Source: Paenibacillus sp. 32O-W
GTDB taxonomy: Bacteria > Bacillota > Bacilli > Paenibacillales > NBRC-103111
DNA length: 40,609 nt
Reading direction: 5' to 3'
Assembly (NCBI RefSeq): GCF_007679495.1
Contig: NZ_VEGP01000052.1
Coordinates: forward strand, 1-40,609
Position 1 is the first letter of the stretch. The number at the start of each line of letters is the position of its first letter. Shown piece after piece: positions 24,427 through 33,122 of this stretch. The position numbers and the translations under genes are program-made. The notes under the pieces are model-generated. The model searched no databases. It was given only the letters and a program-made list of their open reading frames with translations, and was not told the origin of the DNA.

Positions 24427-24704
24427 TAACAACTCATTTATTAAACGAGGTTGCGAAGTTTACGGATTCGAAAATAGCCAAAATCGTATTGAATGGAACC
24501 TATGAGATTACCAGCTTCACTTCAAAACAAGCGGAGAATAATGAAGTGATCCTCAATTATATGGTTCCGTTCGGTTCAGTCGAGACGATCACACTGATCG
24601 AGCTTAAACAAGCAGACAACCGGGTCCTGAGCTCAAACCAGGTTTACGTTCCGGTGACAACCGATACGATTATGGTTCAGACCATCGAGGTCAAGGAGGG
24701 ATAG
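24423..24704 (+). CDS. Small baseplate/fibre-associated protein, 93 residues
   Basis: The protein (MITTHLLNEVAKFTDSKIAKIVLNGTYEITSFTSKQAENNEVILNYMVP) is beta-rich without signal or membrane segments. GTG 24423 overlaps the xkdU stop. I do not recognise a named family; its position between XkdU and the fibre suggests an adaptor or structural part of the fibre attachment. Confidence 0.75.
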   Translation: MITTHLLNEVAKFTDSKIAKIVLNGTYEITSFTSKQAENNEVILNYMVPFGSVETITLIELKQADNRVLSSNQVYVPVTTDTIMVQTIEVKEG

Positions 24705-24705
24705 C

Positions 24706-26487
24706 ATGGCAAAAACCGATTGGACATACGAGGACATAGTTAAGCCGGAGGATATGAATGAGCTTGGGCAGGAGATTAACGATAATAAATCAGCAGCACA
24801 GGTTGCCCGCCAAAAGGCGGAAGAAGCTCAATCCGACTTAACCTCCCACGAAAATGCGACTCTCGTACATGGAGCTACCGATGATGCAATGCCTAACCGG
24901 ATAGCTCTGCGTGATGCGTCAGGGCAATTTATGGTTGGTGTGCCTACTGATAGTAACCATGTGGCCAGGAAGGCGGAAGTGGATGCGATAGCTAATAATG
25001 CTGCTGGCTGGAAAGTATTCAACAACATTACTGAGCTTGGGTTAACAGAAGGTTCTGAGACCATGGAAGCAATTTGCAGAGCGATGCCGGATAAGTCGGA
25101 GTTGCGATTCCAAAAGTTTACTACAAACCCTTCGACGGCCTACCCAGCAACGGCGGGGATGCTATTCGTACGAAGATACTCGACATATCGCGTTGCACTA
25201 AAGTTTTTTAACGGAAACGGAAGAGCTGCTCATGAATGGATTGGATACTTTGATACAAATGTAAACCCTAATTTTTCTGGATGGGTAAAGGTTGAGTCAG
25301 TAGATGGAGCTCAAGCCAAAGCGAATACAGCGGAGCAGAGCACGATTAACTGGGTGAAGTCGTTTGGATTAGGGACGAACGCTCTTCGAACTTCAACTAA
25401 TTTGAACGATGAGAAAGAAAATGGATGGGTATTGATTAACGATACTACCGTCAATAGGCCGTCAGATGTCCCATGGGGAATATGTAGGATAGAGGCGAGA
25501 CACCCAAACCAAGTGTATCAGACAGCGCTAAGGACGGACGCAAGTACTGTGCGCATACTAACAAGGAAACTTAACACTACTTGGACGGAATGGTTGGAGA
25601 TCTGGCATTCTGGAAACTTTGACCCTTCTTCCAAAGTCAGCAAGGCCGGAGATACTATGAACGGTAATCTATATGTCCCCGCCCTGATATCGTCGCGTTC
25701 CTCCAGTCCTACAATAGCAATAAGACACGCTGGTGAAGATGTGGCGGTCAGAGCTACGTTAAACAGTTCTACTTTTTATATACAAAGAATGGACTCATCA
25801 AACCCTATCGGTTCATGGATAAATGACATTCTGCGGGCTTCCATGGACGGGAGCCAGCTTTATACCGGACAGGGAAAAACAGTCTTTCACACTGGAAATT
25901 TTGATCCAAATACGAAAGTTAGCAAGGCTGGAGCGGAGACGATAACGGGCGAAAAGACATTCGCGGCACTTCAAAAATTTAACAGCGAAGTACACTGCTC
26001 TGGAAATTTCCCTCTGCATTTCCTAGGGGGTGCTAATGATACCCCTAATAAAAGGAATTATAGATGGGATGTCGTTGAGGATATGCTTCGTCTGCAAGCG
26101 CTCAATGATAGCCTGGCGTATACAAATGGACTTATTGAGCTTAAACACGACGGCTCAAGCTTTAAATTTAATGGCTCGGAAGTATGGACGAATAGGAACA
26201 ACTCTGCATCATTAGCTCAAGCGGGATATCAGTGTTTAGCCAGCGGTCTAATTATCCAGTGGGGCTACGGAACTCCTCCGACTTCGGGAGAATATCCGGT
26301 CACGTTCCCGATAGCCTTCCCTAACTACGCGCGAAATATAACAATATCTCCATCTATAAAGTACGATAATTATGCCGTCGACTTAAGCGTATGGAGTTCG
26401 ACTAGGTTCGGATTTACCGCAAATTTCAAGTATTCTGGAGAGCAAGGCGGAGGTAGAGGGTTCTACTGGTTCGCCGTTGGACACTAA
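24706..26487 (+). CDS. Tail fibre / receptor-binding protein 1 with pyocin-knob-like repeats
   Basis: The 593-residue protein opens with KTDWTYEDIVKPEDMNELGQEI, a baseplate-attachment segment shared with fibre 2, followed by a coiled coil (DNKSAAQVARQKAEEAQSDL). The middle contains a pyocin-knob-like unit ending WTEWLEIWHSGNFDP. The motif GNFDPxxKVSKAG occurs twice (25612-25650 and 25894-25932). The C-terminus (TSGEYPVTFPIAFPNYARNITIS to GGRGFYWFAVGH) resembles phage fibre tips that bind surface sugars. Base composition drops in A/T-rich codons compared with the baseplate genes, typical of exchanged receptor-binding cassettes. GGAGGGATAGC precedes the ATG. Confidence 0.85.
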   Translation: MAKTDWTYEDIVKPEDMNELGQEINDNKSAAQVARQKAEEAQSDLTSHENATLVHGATDDAMPNRIALRDASGQFMVGVPTDSNHVARKAEVDAIANNAAGWKVFNNITELGLTEGSETMEAICRAMPDKSELRFQKFTTNPSTAYPATAGMLFVRRYSTYRVALKFFNGNGRAAHEWIGYFDTNVNPNFSGWVKVESVDGAQAKANTAEQSTINWVKSFGLGTNALRTSTNLNDEKENGWVLINDTTVNRPSDVPWGICRIEARHPNQVYQTALRTDASTVRILTRKLNTTWTEWLEIWHSGNFDPSSKVSKAGDTMNGNLYVPALISSRSSSPTIAIRHAGEDVAVRATLNSSTFYIQRMDSSNPIGSWINDILRASMDGSQLYTGQGKTVFHTGNFDPNTKVSKAGAETITGEKTFAALQKFNSEVHCSGNFPLHFLGGANDTPNKRNYRWDVVEDMLRLQALNDSLAYTNGLIELKHDGSSFKFNGSEVWTNRNNSASLAQAGYQCLASGLIIQWGYGTPPTSGEYPVTFPIAFPNYARNITISPSIKYDNYAVDLSVWSSTRFGFTANFKYSGEQGGGRGFYWFAVGH

Positions 26488-26502
26488 GTGGGAGGTAAAG
26501 AA

Positions 26503-26892
26503 ATGAACGAAGAATTTACGCAAGAACCCGTAAGATACGTAGAATTCGACGATTCCGGGAACATCTTCACATTCTACGCAAGTGACGTTTATGACGAAAT
26601 ACCTGAATCTGCCATCCCAATTACGTTCGATCAATGGCAAATGTTTCTAACAGATACTTCCCGGTGGAAACTCGACGGTAACGAAATTCGTGAGAAGACA
26701 CAAGAAGAGATCGACGAAGAAATAGCAAATCGCCCACCTCCTCCGCCAAGGGGGCCGACCGAGACGGAAATACTAGGCGAAAGGCTGTTTGATGATGAAA
26801 CTGAATTGATCCAAACAAAAATGGAAAATGAAATGCTTGGCAAGACATTGTTCGACCTGCAAACTGATCTAATGCTGAGAGGGGTGCTGTAG
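26503..26892 (+). CDS. Fibre-associated protein with C-terminal helical region
   Basis: The 129-residue protein (MNEEFTQEPVRYVEFDDSGNIFTFYASDVYDEIPESAIPITFDQWQMFL) has a Pro-rich hinge (RPPPPPRGP) and then TETEILGERLFDDETELIQTKMENEMLGKTLFDLQTDLMLRGVL, a helical tail. The layout resembles fibre-assembly/accessory proteins encoded next to PBSX fibres. GGGAGGTAAAGAA precedes ATG 26503. It is cassette partner of fibre 1. Confidence 0.7.
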   Translation: MNEEFTQEPVRYVEFDDSGNIFTFYASDVYDEIPESAIPITFDQWQMFLTDTSRWKLDGNEIREKTQEEIDEEIANRPPPPPRGPTETEILGERLFDDETELIQTKMENEMLGKTLFDLQTDLMLRGVL

Positions 26893-27030
26893 ATGAAAAG
26901 CAAAGACTATGACTGGTGCTTACTTGCTTGGAAGCGTAAGTGGACAGATGAAGCAAAACTACAGGTTTGGGTAGATGCAGATAAAATAACGCAAGCTGAA
27001 TACGAAGAAATAATTTCAACGCCGCGGTAG
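26893..27030 (+). CDS. XkdX-family small protein, 45 residues (fibre 1 cassette)
   Basis: The frame starts 3 bases after the previous start of stop (TAGATG) and reads MKSKDYDWCLLAWKRKWTDE...KITQAEYEEI, ending at TAG 27028. The pattern W...KW.DEAKL..WV.A.KIT..EYEEI is that of XkdX-like proteins. A second XkdX copy at 29853 belongs to the second cassette. The function is unknown. Confidence 0.65.
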   Translation: MKSKDYDWCLLAWKRKWTDEAKLQVWVDADKITQAEYEEIISTPR

Positions 27031-27084
27031 TTTTTCTCATTATTAACCTTTCGGCATAAGTTTAACATGGGAGGTGCAAAGAAC

Positions 27085-29244
27085 ATGACCTATCAGTCTA
27101 AGACTGATTGGAAATATGATGATATCGTCAAAGAAACTGATTTGAATCGAATTGAACAAGGCATTCACGATGTACATGCAGAATTAGACAAGGTCCCAAG
27201 TGTTCCAATAACACTAAAATCTGGCCTGCAAACAATAACAGCTAACAGGGATACTCCGCTTAGAATTACGAACATACGAGGCAGAACATTAATTAACTTG
27301 TTGGGTCGGGACGGGAAATGCGAAGATATAAATGTTTGGAATTCACTGAATTATGCTGTAAGAGAACTGAACTCGGAAAATAAAGTATATGGGAATACTT
27401 CTATTAAGATCACAGCTACGAGTACTAGCACACAAGGATTTAGTAGAAGGTTCAATTTGAAACTCAATAGTTACTATGTAGCTGTATCATATATAAAAAA
27501 TGAAAGCTTTTCATCCTTTTCCGGAATGCAATATTGGGATGGAATCTCTGAAATAGTTGACTCCAATAACATTGAAATTAGTACAAAATTTAAAGCTGCC
27601 GTCTTAAAGTTCCGGTATACGCAGGGGACTAGCCCCACTATCTATTTTTACGGTCAAGGCGAGGCCGGAAATGTGATGTATATCGATGGTATCCGACTTT
27701 ACGAAATCACTGAAGCAGAGTATAACACCATCGACTCCATGACTCCTGAGCAAGTCGCAGCAAAATATCCCTATGTGGATTCATTGCAAAACGTCAATAG
27801 GGTGTATCTAAGTACTAAAGCAGATGATGGACGAGAGACCTATATGTACCTGCCAACATGCCAGTTAGCGTCTAATCCAGACGGCTCAGTGGCAGACAGG
27901 ATGTACATGGACAATGAGGGCAGGCCAAGAGCTGTGAGGCATTTTAGACGGATGGAGTTGGATGGTAATTTAGATTGGAAGAACAGCTTTAAAAATCAAC
28001 AGTTTAAAACAGTTTCTGCATTTGTTGATAACAACGCCATTACATCTAATAGCAATGATAATCCAGATGCTCATTTCGTTGTTAAATATGATGGACGAAT
28101 CCTCGGTAAGTACTATAGCTCGTCTGCGGACGGCAGACCTGATACATCATCAATAAGTAGTGGCGCTGTCCATATTATTATTGCCAATTCCGATAGTGGA
28201 TGGGGGCCAGACTACGAACCGAGCCAGGACGAGATTAAGGCGTATTTTTGGGGCTGGAGAATGTATGATGCAAGTACGTCAGACGCAAGGAGTCCTTATA
28301 ATGGAAAGCCCGGACAAATTAAGGGTTGGGTAGAGATGTGGAGTGCAGGGAATCCGACAGGTATTACCCCTACGACCCTTTCTCCTGGTTATACTCCCTA
28401 CCTCCTTCAATACAAGCTAGCCAACCCTATAGATGAGCCACTGGGGCATGAAGGTAGTCTGATGCTCTATGAGGGAACGAACAAGGTTGAAGTTGGTACG
28501 GGGATTGTGGTTCGAGAAAAAGCAAATGTCGGAGAGGGCACTACCACTTGGGCTATAAATAATAAAAATGTTACAGGTACGTTATTGAAATACAGAACGG
28601 ATGTCATTAAGGGCGTGTATAAAAACGGAATTAAGGACAGCACATGGGTTTTGAATTATGACCCAATTAATTCATATGGCAATCAACTCGCATATGTTAA
28701 AAAGGAGTCAGGACTTTACGACCCCTCAGCCGTCTACCAAGTCACCTACCTAGCTCTGGACACATACAAGATCGGCATAGCTCCAACAGTTATCAGCGCC
28801 GAGTATGCGTCTAATCTGAGGAAAACAGTTGATAGTCTAGTCGAGGAAAGCAAGAATGCTCTTGCCCGCATCACAGTCCTTGAAAATGAAAAGGCTACGA
28901 AGGAGCTGCCGCAGCGGATAAAGCCGACGCTTCTTAATGGGTGGGAAGATTATGGAGGAGATTATGAACGTTCTTTTTACTATAAGGATGAATCAAATGT
29001 TGTTACTATTATGGGTTTAGTGAGCAAGGGGATATCGACAGCAGGTACACCATTATTTATACTTCCCGTAGGATTTAGGCCGGACAAAACACTTATTTTT
29101 CCGGTTAATGGTTATGTTACGGGTATAGGTGATAGCTTTATCCGAATAGATGTGGATCCGACGGGAATTGTAAAGCTTGCCTCATCAAATGCAAAAAATG
29201 CCTATATTTCATTGCAGGGTATAACTTTCCGTGCATATAAGTAA
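27085..29244 (+). CDS. Tail fibre / receptor-binding protein 2
   Basis: The 719-residue protein starts MTYQSKTDWKYDDIVKETDLNRIEQGIHDVHAEL, the same TDWxYxDIVKxxDxN attachment motif as fibre 1. Central beta-rich and carbohydrate-binding-like regions follow (GMQYWDGISEIVDSNNIEISTKFKAAVLKFRYTQGTSPTIYFYGQG). A short coiled coil occurs near 590 (LVEESKNALARITVLENEKATKE), and the last about 110 residues form a separate tip domain. GGGAGGTG precedes ATG 27085; the in-frame ATG at 27067 overlaps that site. A+T-rich codons suggest horizontal acquisition. Confidence 0.82.
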   Translation: MTYQSKTDWKYDDIVKETDLNRIEQGIHDVHAELDKVPSVPITLKSGLQTITANRDTPLRITNIRGRTLINLLGRDGKCEDINVWNSLNYAVRELNSENKVYGNTSIKITATSTSTQGFSRRFNLKLNSYYVAVSYIKNESFSSFSGMQYWDGISEIVDSNNIEISTKFKAAVLKFRYTQGTSPTIYFYGQGEAGNVMYIDGIRLYEITEAEYNTIDSMTPEQVAAKYPYVDSLQNVNRVYLSTKADDGRETYMYLPTCQLASNPDGSVADRMYMDNEGRPRAVRHFRRMELDGNLDWKNSFKNQQFKTVSAFVDNNAITSNSNDNPDAHFVVKYDGRILGKYYSSSADGRPDTSSISSGAVHIIIANSDSGWGPDYEPSQDEIKAYFWGWRMYDASTSDARSPYNGKPGQIKGWVEMWSAGNPTGITPTTLSPGYTPYLLQYKLANPIDEPLGHEGSLMLYEGTNKVEVGTGIVVREKANVGEGTTTWAINNKNVTGTLLKYRTDVIKGVYKNGIKDSTWVLNYDPINSYGNQLAYVKKESGLYDPSAVYQVTYLALDTYKIGIAPTVISAEYASNLRKTVDSLVEESKNALARITVLENEKATKELPQRIKPTLLNGWEDYGGDYERSFYYKDESNVVTIMGLVSKGISTAGTPLFILPVGFRPDKTLIFPVNGYVTGIGDSFIRIDVDPTGIVKLASSNAKNAYISLQGITFRAYK

Positions 29245-29256
29245 GGAGGTCACACT

Positions 29257-29835
29257 TTGAAAGAAGCAATAATAACCGACTTGGACGGATATATGAAGGA
29301 TGTAACGCTTGTTGCCGACCATGTGACAGGCGTTTTTCCTATTATGGAGCCTGTTCCGGCATCGAACGAGTTGGAACCAATGGAATTTCTGGATGAGGCA
29401 GAGGAGGCAAAAGAGCCGGTAAATCCCGAAGTTGTCCTCATAGGCTACACAGTGGCCGTCCCCGTACCTCCTGGGCTGTACAAGCCACGGTTTGATCTTG
29501 AGGCGTGGCAAGCCGCTGTATCGCAGTATGAACAGGAACTAGAAGAACGGCAGCAAGAGGTGGAGCAAGGGAACGGCGAAACGGGAATTGAAACACCATT
29601 TTCTCTGTCTCCCATAGATCTTATGCAGTTTTGGATAGAAGGTTTGATGCCGGGGGAAATTGAGGAACTTCGAAGCCAGCCCCAACCGCACTCAACCGAA
29701 GAGAAGGTCGAGCAGTTGGAAGCTGCGATGGCGAAATTGCAACAAGATTTTATGGCTAAGGATGCGGAAATAAACGAGATCAAAAGCCGAAACGCAGAGC
29801 TGCTGCTAACTTTGGCCACGAAAGGAAGCTTATAG
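29257..29835 (+). CDS. Fibre-associated protein with C-terminal coiled coil
   Basis: The 192-residue protein begins KEAIITDLDGYMKDVTLVADHVTGVFPI and has two coiled-coil stretches (AAVSQYEQELEERQQEVEQ and EEKVEQLEAAMAKLQQDFMAKDAEINEIKSRNAELL). Its location after fibre 2 and the helical C-terminus parallel the 129-residue protein after fibre 1, so both may be fibre accessory or chaperone proteins. TTG 29257 is preceded by AAGGAGGTCACAC. Confidence 0.7.
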   Translation: MKEAIITDLDGYMKDVTLVADHVTGVFPIMEPVPASNELEPMEFLDEAEEAKEPVNPEVVLIGYTVAVPVPPGLYKPRFDLEAWQAAVSQYEQELEERQQEVEQGNGETGIETPFSLSPIDLMQFWIEGLMPGEIEELRSQPQPHSTEEKVEQLEAAMAKLQQDFMAKDAEINEIKSRNAELLLTLATKGSL

Positions 29836-29852
29836 AAAGGAGGCGGAAAAGG

Positions 29853-30050
29853 ATGAACTGGTACCCGTGTATCAAAAGCTATTACGAGGAAGGGCGGTAC
29901 ACCACCGAAGATTTAAAGGTCTTCCTGCAGGCAAAACAAATAACACCCGAGCAATACCAACAGCTTACCGGTGAAGCCCCCCCGAAGCGATTTTCTAAAC
30001 CCGCATCTTTGCTCAAACGAACCCTATTTTCCAAGAGAAAAACATCATGA
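29853..30050 (+). CDS. xkdX: XkdX-family small protein (fibre 2 cassette)
   Basis: The 65-residue protein reads MNWYPCIKSYYEEGRYTTEDLKVFLQAKQITPEQYQQLTGEAP, the clear XkdX signature (YxxGxYTxExLKxFxxxxxITxEQYxxxTG), followed by a basic tail. AAAGGAGGCGG precedes the ATG. The function in PBSX-type particles is not established. Confidence 0.8.
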   Translation: MNWYPCIKSYYEEGRYTTEDLKVFLQAKQITPEQYQQLTGEAPPKRFSKPASLLKRTLFSKRKTS

Positions 30051-30241
30051 ACTCACTCAAGTCTTGTCCAATTAAGGTGCGATAATGTACTCGGTTTTTG
30101 CCGTTCATAACAAAGATCAGCCTCATAGGTGAAGAAAATAGCGGACATTCTGAACACAAAAATCTGGTTGCTCTAACTTGGTGCACCCAATAATTCAACA
30201 TTTTTTTATAATGTTCCTCATTTTATTAGAAAGCAGGTGAG
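30051..30241. other. Non-coding spacer between fibre cassette and lysis genes
   Basis: No supported gene is present in this 190-bp break of the otherwise tightly packed operon. It carries a weak AACATT/AATGTT inverted repeat near 30198-30215. The sequence style differs from its neighbours and may be an interspersed repeat. Lysis genes might have their own promoter here. Confidence 0.35.
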
Positions 30242-30244
30242 GTG

Positions 30245-30493
30245 ATGGAATCCGAAGTTATCAATGCTGCGGCAACGCAAGGAATTTTCGCGATTTTGTT
30301 TGTTGCCTTATTTTTTTACGTTATTCGGACTCATGACAAGAGGGAGCAGAAGAGCGAAGCCAGAGAGAAGCGGCTGATCGTTGCGTTGGAAAAAGCGCAA
30401 ACTAACAATCAACAGTTAGCGATAGCCGTTCAGAAGCTGGCTGATGAAGTGGAAGAAATTAAAGATTCTTTGCCGCGGAGGGAATCGGCTTGA
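30245..30493 (+). CDS. BhlA/UviB-like holin
   Basis: The 82-residue protein has one N-terminal transmembrane segment (TQGIFAILFVALFFYVIRTHDKRE) and a charged C-terminal coiled coil (EKRLIVALEKAQTNNQQLAIAVQKLADEVEEI), the form of BhlA-type holins. It would permeabilise the membrane to release particles together with the amidase. GGTGAGG precedes ATG 30245. Its TGA overlaps the TTG of the amidase gene. Confidence 0.82.
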   Translation: MESEVINAAATQGIFAILFVALFFYVIRTHDKREQKSEAREKRLIVALEKAQTNNQQLAIAVQKLADEVEEIKDSLPRRESA

Positions 30494-31287
30494 GATCTAT
30501 TGAGTGGAAAGGAAACAAACATACCAACAGCAGCAGCCGGGGGACGCAGGTCCCCTTTGTCATTGTTAACCATATCTCGGCGGGATCCATGGTAAGCATG
30601 GATTCCTGGTTTACGAGCCCCAATAACTATACATCATCGGCTCATTTCGGAGTGTCGAAGGACGGCCGCATCCACCAATATGTAGATATTCGCAGGATGG
30701 CTTGGGCTAACGGAATCGGGGCTGACGATATTGCCAAGTCGAAGACACCTGTGATCCAAGACCATCCGGGAATCAACCCTAACCTTTATTCCGTTTCCAT
30801 CGAACACGAAGGCACGGACGGTGATTTAACCGAGGCTCAGTTCCAGGCTTCGGTTTGGCTGCACCGGTATATCCAGCAGCAGGTTCAAGAAATATGGGGC
30901 CCAGTCTTCGAACTGGACCGTTATCATGTTATCGGTCATTTTCAAGTTAATCCGAGAGGAAAGCCGTCCTGTCCGGGGCCAAAGTTTCCGTGGGCTCGAC
31001 TCTATCGGGAATTACAAGGAGAACGGGATGAGGGGGAGGGAGACACATTGAAGCTGGAGACGTGGCAATGGAAAATGCTTGGGGACGCCATAGACAAAAT
31101 GTACAGAGAAAGCGTCAACGGAAAAATGCAGCCGGCGCTCATAACGGACTATACCTGGGCGGAAAAAGCCTATACCGGCCGGCTCACCTTATCTGAATTG
31201 GCGTGGCTGAATCTGATCCTATTAGCTAGACATAACCAAATTGAAGTTGGAGGAGAGGATAAAGATGTTGGAAAAAAGACGGTTTAG
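30490..31287 (+). CDS. N-acetylmuramoyl-L-alanine amidase (endolysin)
   Basis: This is a 265-residue amidase_2/PGRP-type enzyme. Zinc ligand candidates are His28 (VNHIS), His150 (VIGHFQVN) and Cys161 (KPSCPGPKFPW), the T7-lysozyme pattern. IEHEG (104-108) supplies conserved residues. The last about 95 residues form a separate C-terminal region, likely for cell wall binding. It cleaves the MurNAc-L-Ala bond for host lysis. The TTG start 30490 has GGAGGG at 7 nt and overlaps the holin stop. No signal peptide is present, so export depends on the holins. Confidence 0.9.
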   Translation: MRSIEWKGNKHTNSSSRGTQVPFVIVNHISAGSMVSMDSWFTSPNNYTSSAHFGVSKDGRIHQYVDIRRMAWANGIGADDIAKSKTPVIQDHPGINPNLYSVSIEHEGTDGDLTEAQFQASVWLHRYIQQQVQEIWGPVFELDRYHVIGHFQVNPRGKPSCPGPKFPWARLYRELQGERDEGEGDTLKLETWQWKMLGDAIDKMYRESVNGKMQPALITDYTWAEKAYTGRLTLSELAWLNLILLARHNQIEVGGEDKDVGKKTV

Positions 31288-31468
31288 AAATTACGGGTTA
31301 TGGGCGGCGTTAATTGCTTTGGTAACCGATATTTTGATCTACACCGGACTTATCACTTTTACCCGGGAAGAGGTAGAGTTTGTTACGCAAAGAATGCTTG
31401 AGATTCTTGTGCTGCTTGGGATTTTAAACAATCCTACTCATCCTCAAAGCAAAGGCTTTAACTTGTAG
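31265..31468 (+). CDS. Phage holin, phi-LC3/XhlB-like
   Basis: The 67-residue protein has two short hydrophobic stretches (WAALIALVTDILIYTGL and MLEILVLLGIL) and the conserved end GILNNPTHPQSKGFNL. It overlaps the amidase end by 23 bp. GGAGGAGAGG precedes ATG 31265. Together with the BhlA-like protein and amidase it makes a three-gene lysis cassette. Confidence 0.85.
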   Translation: MLEKRRFRNYGLWAALIALVTDILIYTGLITFTREEVEFVTQRMLEILVLLGILNNPTHPQSKGFNL

Positions 31469-31716
31469 CGTAAAAGGCAGTTTTACACCTGTTCTTCAGG
31501 ATTCAAGATAGTGGCGACATGATGCAAGGGGAGCACCCAACGCTTCACTTCTTCATAAGAACTGTTTTGTAGATCCCGATGCAGCAACAATTTTGGTTTT
31601 TATAGTTTGGGGTACCGAGGGCTGGCTGAGGTTTGTTTGATTAGTCGTAATACCTTGCCGGACTCAAGCCCCATCTATGAAAATAAATACTTTTTTACAA
31701 AGGAGAGGAAGAAACA

Positions 31717-32724
31717 ATGATGTTAACTAAAAAGAGAGGGTTACGCGCTATGGCTATCATTCTTATGCTGGCGCTGGGCCTGACCCTGGCTATGCCATTC
31801 GCTTCCGCGGCATGTCCGGATGGTGATCCACTAGGCTATTTAAGCTACAAACCATTGACTCACAGTACAACGCCTTTTGGCGAGGGAAATTCGGTAACTA
31901 CGGTAACAGACCATAATCCAGACACCAGTTACACCTTACCGAAAAACCAATATTTGACGATCGATCTTGGAAAAGAAGTGTCAGCGACAGCTCTGAAGGT
32001 ACAAGCTTCGCAACCGGTTGACGTGTATTACTACAGCTCCGGCCGCCAACTGATGACCGTTACTGATGTTACTTATTTGTACAACGGTGCTCCAGACGGA
32101 ACCATCAAGTACACGAACGAAGAAGTAAGAAATGTCCGCTATATTTCATTTAGCTACAGCGGTCAAGAAGACGTGGTCAACATTCAGGAGCTGAACATTT
32201 ATGGAGGTGCGCCTGTACCGTGGCCAGATGCACCGTCTTACTTGTGGGCATATGGCGAAGACAATGAAGTCTACCTTCATTGGCCAGATGTAAGCGAAGC
32301 CGTCTATTACAACATTAAAAAATCAACTTCTCCGGAAGGTCCGTTTGTAACCGTGACCTCCAGTGTATACACCCATTATTCCGACTTCAATGTCTATAAC
32401 GGCCAAACCTATTTTTATACCGTTACGGCAGTAGACAAGCACAATGGGGAAAGTCCGCCTTCGCGCGTTGCATGGGCTACTCCGGAGGCTCGATCCATGG
32501 AGCGTGGAATTTTGCTCATTACGATGGACAACGGGTTAGAGCGCGAGTTTGACCTGTGGAATTGGGAGCTCGAGGCCTTCACCAACTGGTACGAGAACCG
32601 TTCAGAAGGACGGGGGCCGGCTGCTTATGTAATCGAAAGATATGAGAATCGGGGGCCGTTCCTGGATCGCAAAGAGTATATCGTTTTCGATAAGATTTTG
32701 TACTTCCGAATTAATCGTTATTAA
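31717..32724 (+). CDS. Secreted discoidin-like/FN3 protein (accessory)
   Basis: A clear signal peptide (AIILMLALGLTLAMPFASAA) precedes a beta-rich region (about 35-165) resembling F5/8 type C/discoidin modules (YLTIDLGKEVSATALKVQASQPVDVYYYSS). A fibronectin-III-like domain follows (about 170-262: PSYLWAYGEDNEVYLHWPDVSEAVYYNIKKSTSPEGPF), then an about 70-residue unique C-terminal region (DNGLEREFDLWNWELEAFTNWYENRSEGRG). GGAGAGGAAGAAACA precedes ATG 31717. Its function is unknown; adhesion or a secreted effector are possible. A 144-bp piece of this gene is duplicated at 34580-34723. Confidence 0.75.
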   Translation: MMLTKKRGLRAMAIILMLALGLTLAMPFASAACPDGDPLGYLSYKPLTHSTTPFGEGNSVTTVTDHNPDTSYTLPKNQYLTIDLGKEVSATALKVQASQPVDVYYYSSGRQLMTVTDVTYLYNGAPDGTIKYTNEEVRNVRYISFSYSGQEDVVNIQELNIYGGAPVPWPDAPSYLWAYGEDNEVYLHWPDVSEAVYYNIKKSTSPEGPFVTVTSSVYTHYSDFNVYNGQTYFYTVTAVDKHNGESPPSRVAWATPEARSMERGILLITMDNGLEREFDLWNWELEAFTNWYENRSEGRGPAAYVIERYENRGPFLDRKEYIVFDKILYFRINRY

Positions 32725-32766
32725 GAATGGGGTACGAAAGGAAGATTGTAGAGACAGGATAGCAAC

Positions 32767-32913
32767 GTGAAAAAGCAAACCCAAAACTATACATTAATCC
32801 ATGATTGGTCGACCGGGATCGTGCTGTTGGCCGATGCTATTTTAGTCGTCCTGGCCACGCTTGGCATCATAAGCAATCCAACCAAGCCGGAGGGCAAAGG
32901 TTTCAATTTATAG
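32767..32913 (+). CDS. Second holin-like short ORF
   Basis: GTG 32767 opens a 48-codon frame ending LATLGIISNPTKPEGKGFNL. This C-terminus matches the 67-residue holin at 31265 (LVLLGILNNPTHPQSKGFNL) with the shared pattern LGI-x-NPT-x-P-x-x-KGFNL. Only one hydrophobic segment remains, so it may be a truncated holin or a regulator (antiholin-like). The ribosome binding site AGGAT is weak. Confidence 0.55.
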   Translation: MKKQTQNYTLIHDWSTGIVLLADAILVVLATLGIISNPTKPEGKGFNL

Positions 32914-33001
32914 CTGGATTGTCGGATACTAATGAAAAAAAGAAAACTTGGGTATTAGTGCAACGACAACAATATAATCTTAATGAATTCAATTTCAACG
33001 G

Positions 33002-33031
33002 AGCCCTCTTTTCATTATAGAAAAGGGGGCT
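33002..33031. terminator. Strong bidirectional hairpin
   Basis: A 12-bp stem with one G-T wobble (33002-33013 with 33020-33031, loop ATTATA) follows the second holin-like ORF. The downstream T-run on the plus strand is short. It could end transcription of the lysis/accessory region. Confidence 0.55.
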
Positions 33032-33122
33032 TTGACCTGCTTAATCTAGGAAACCCTACCATCTTATGCTCTTCTGTTACAGGAGTACAAGCCGTTAATA
33101 TCAGCTGCATATAAATTGAAGC

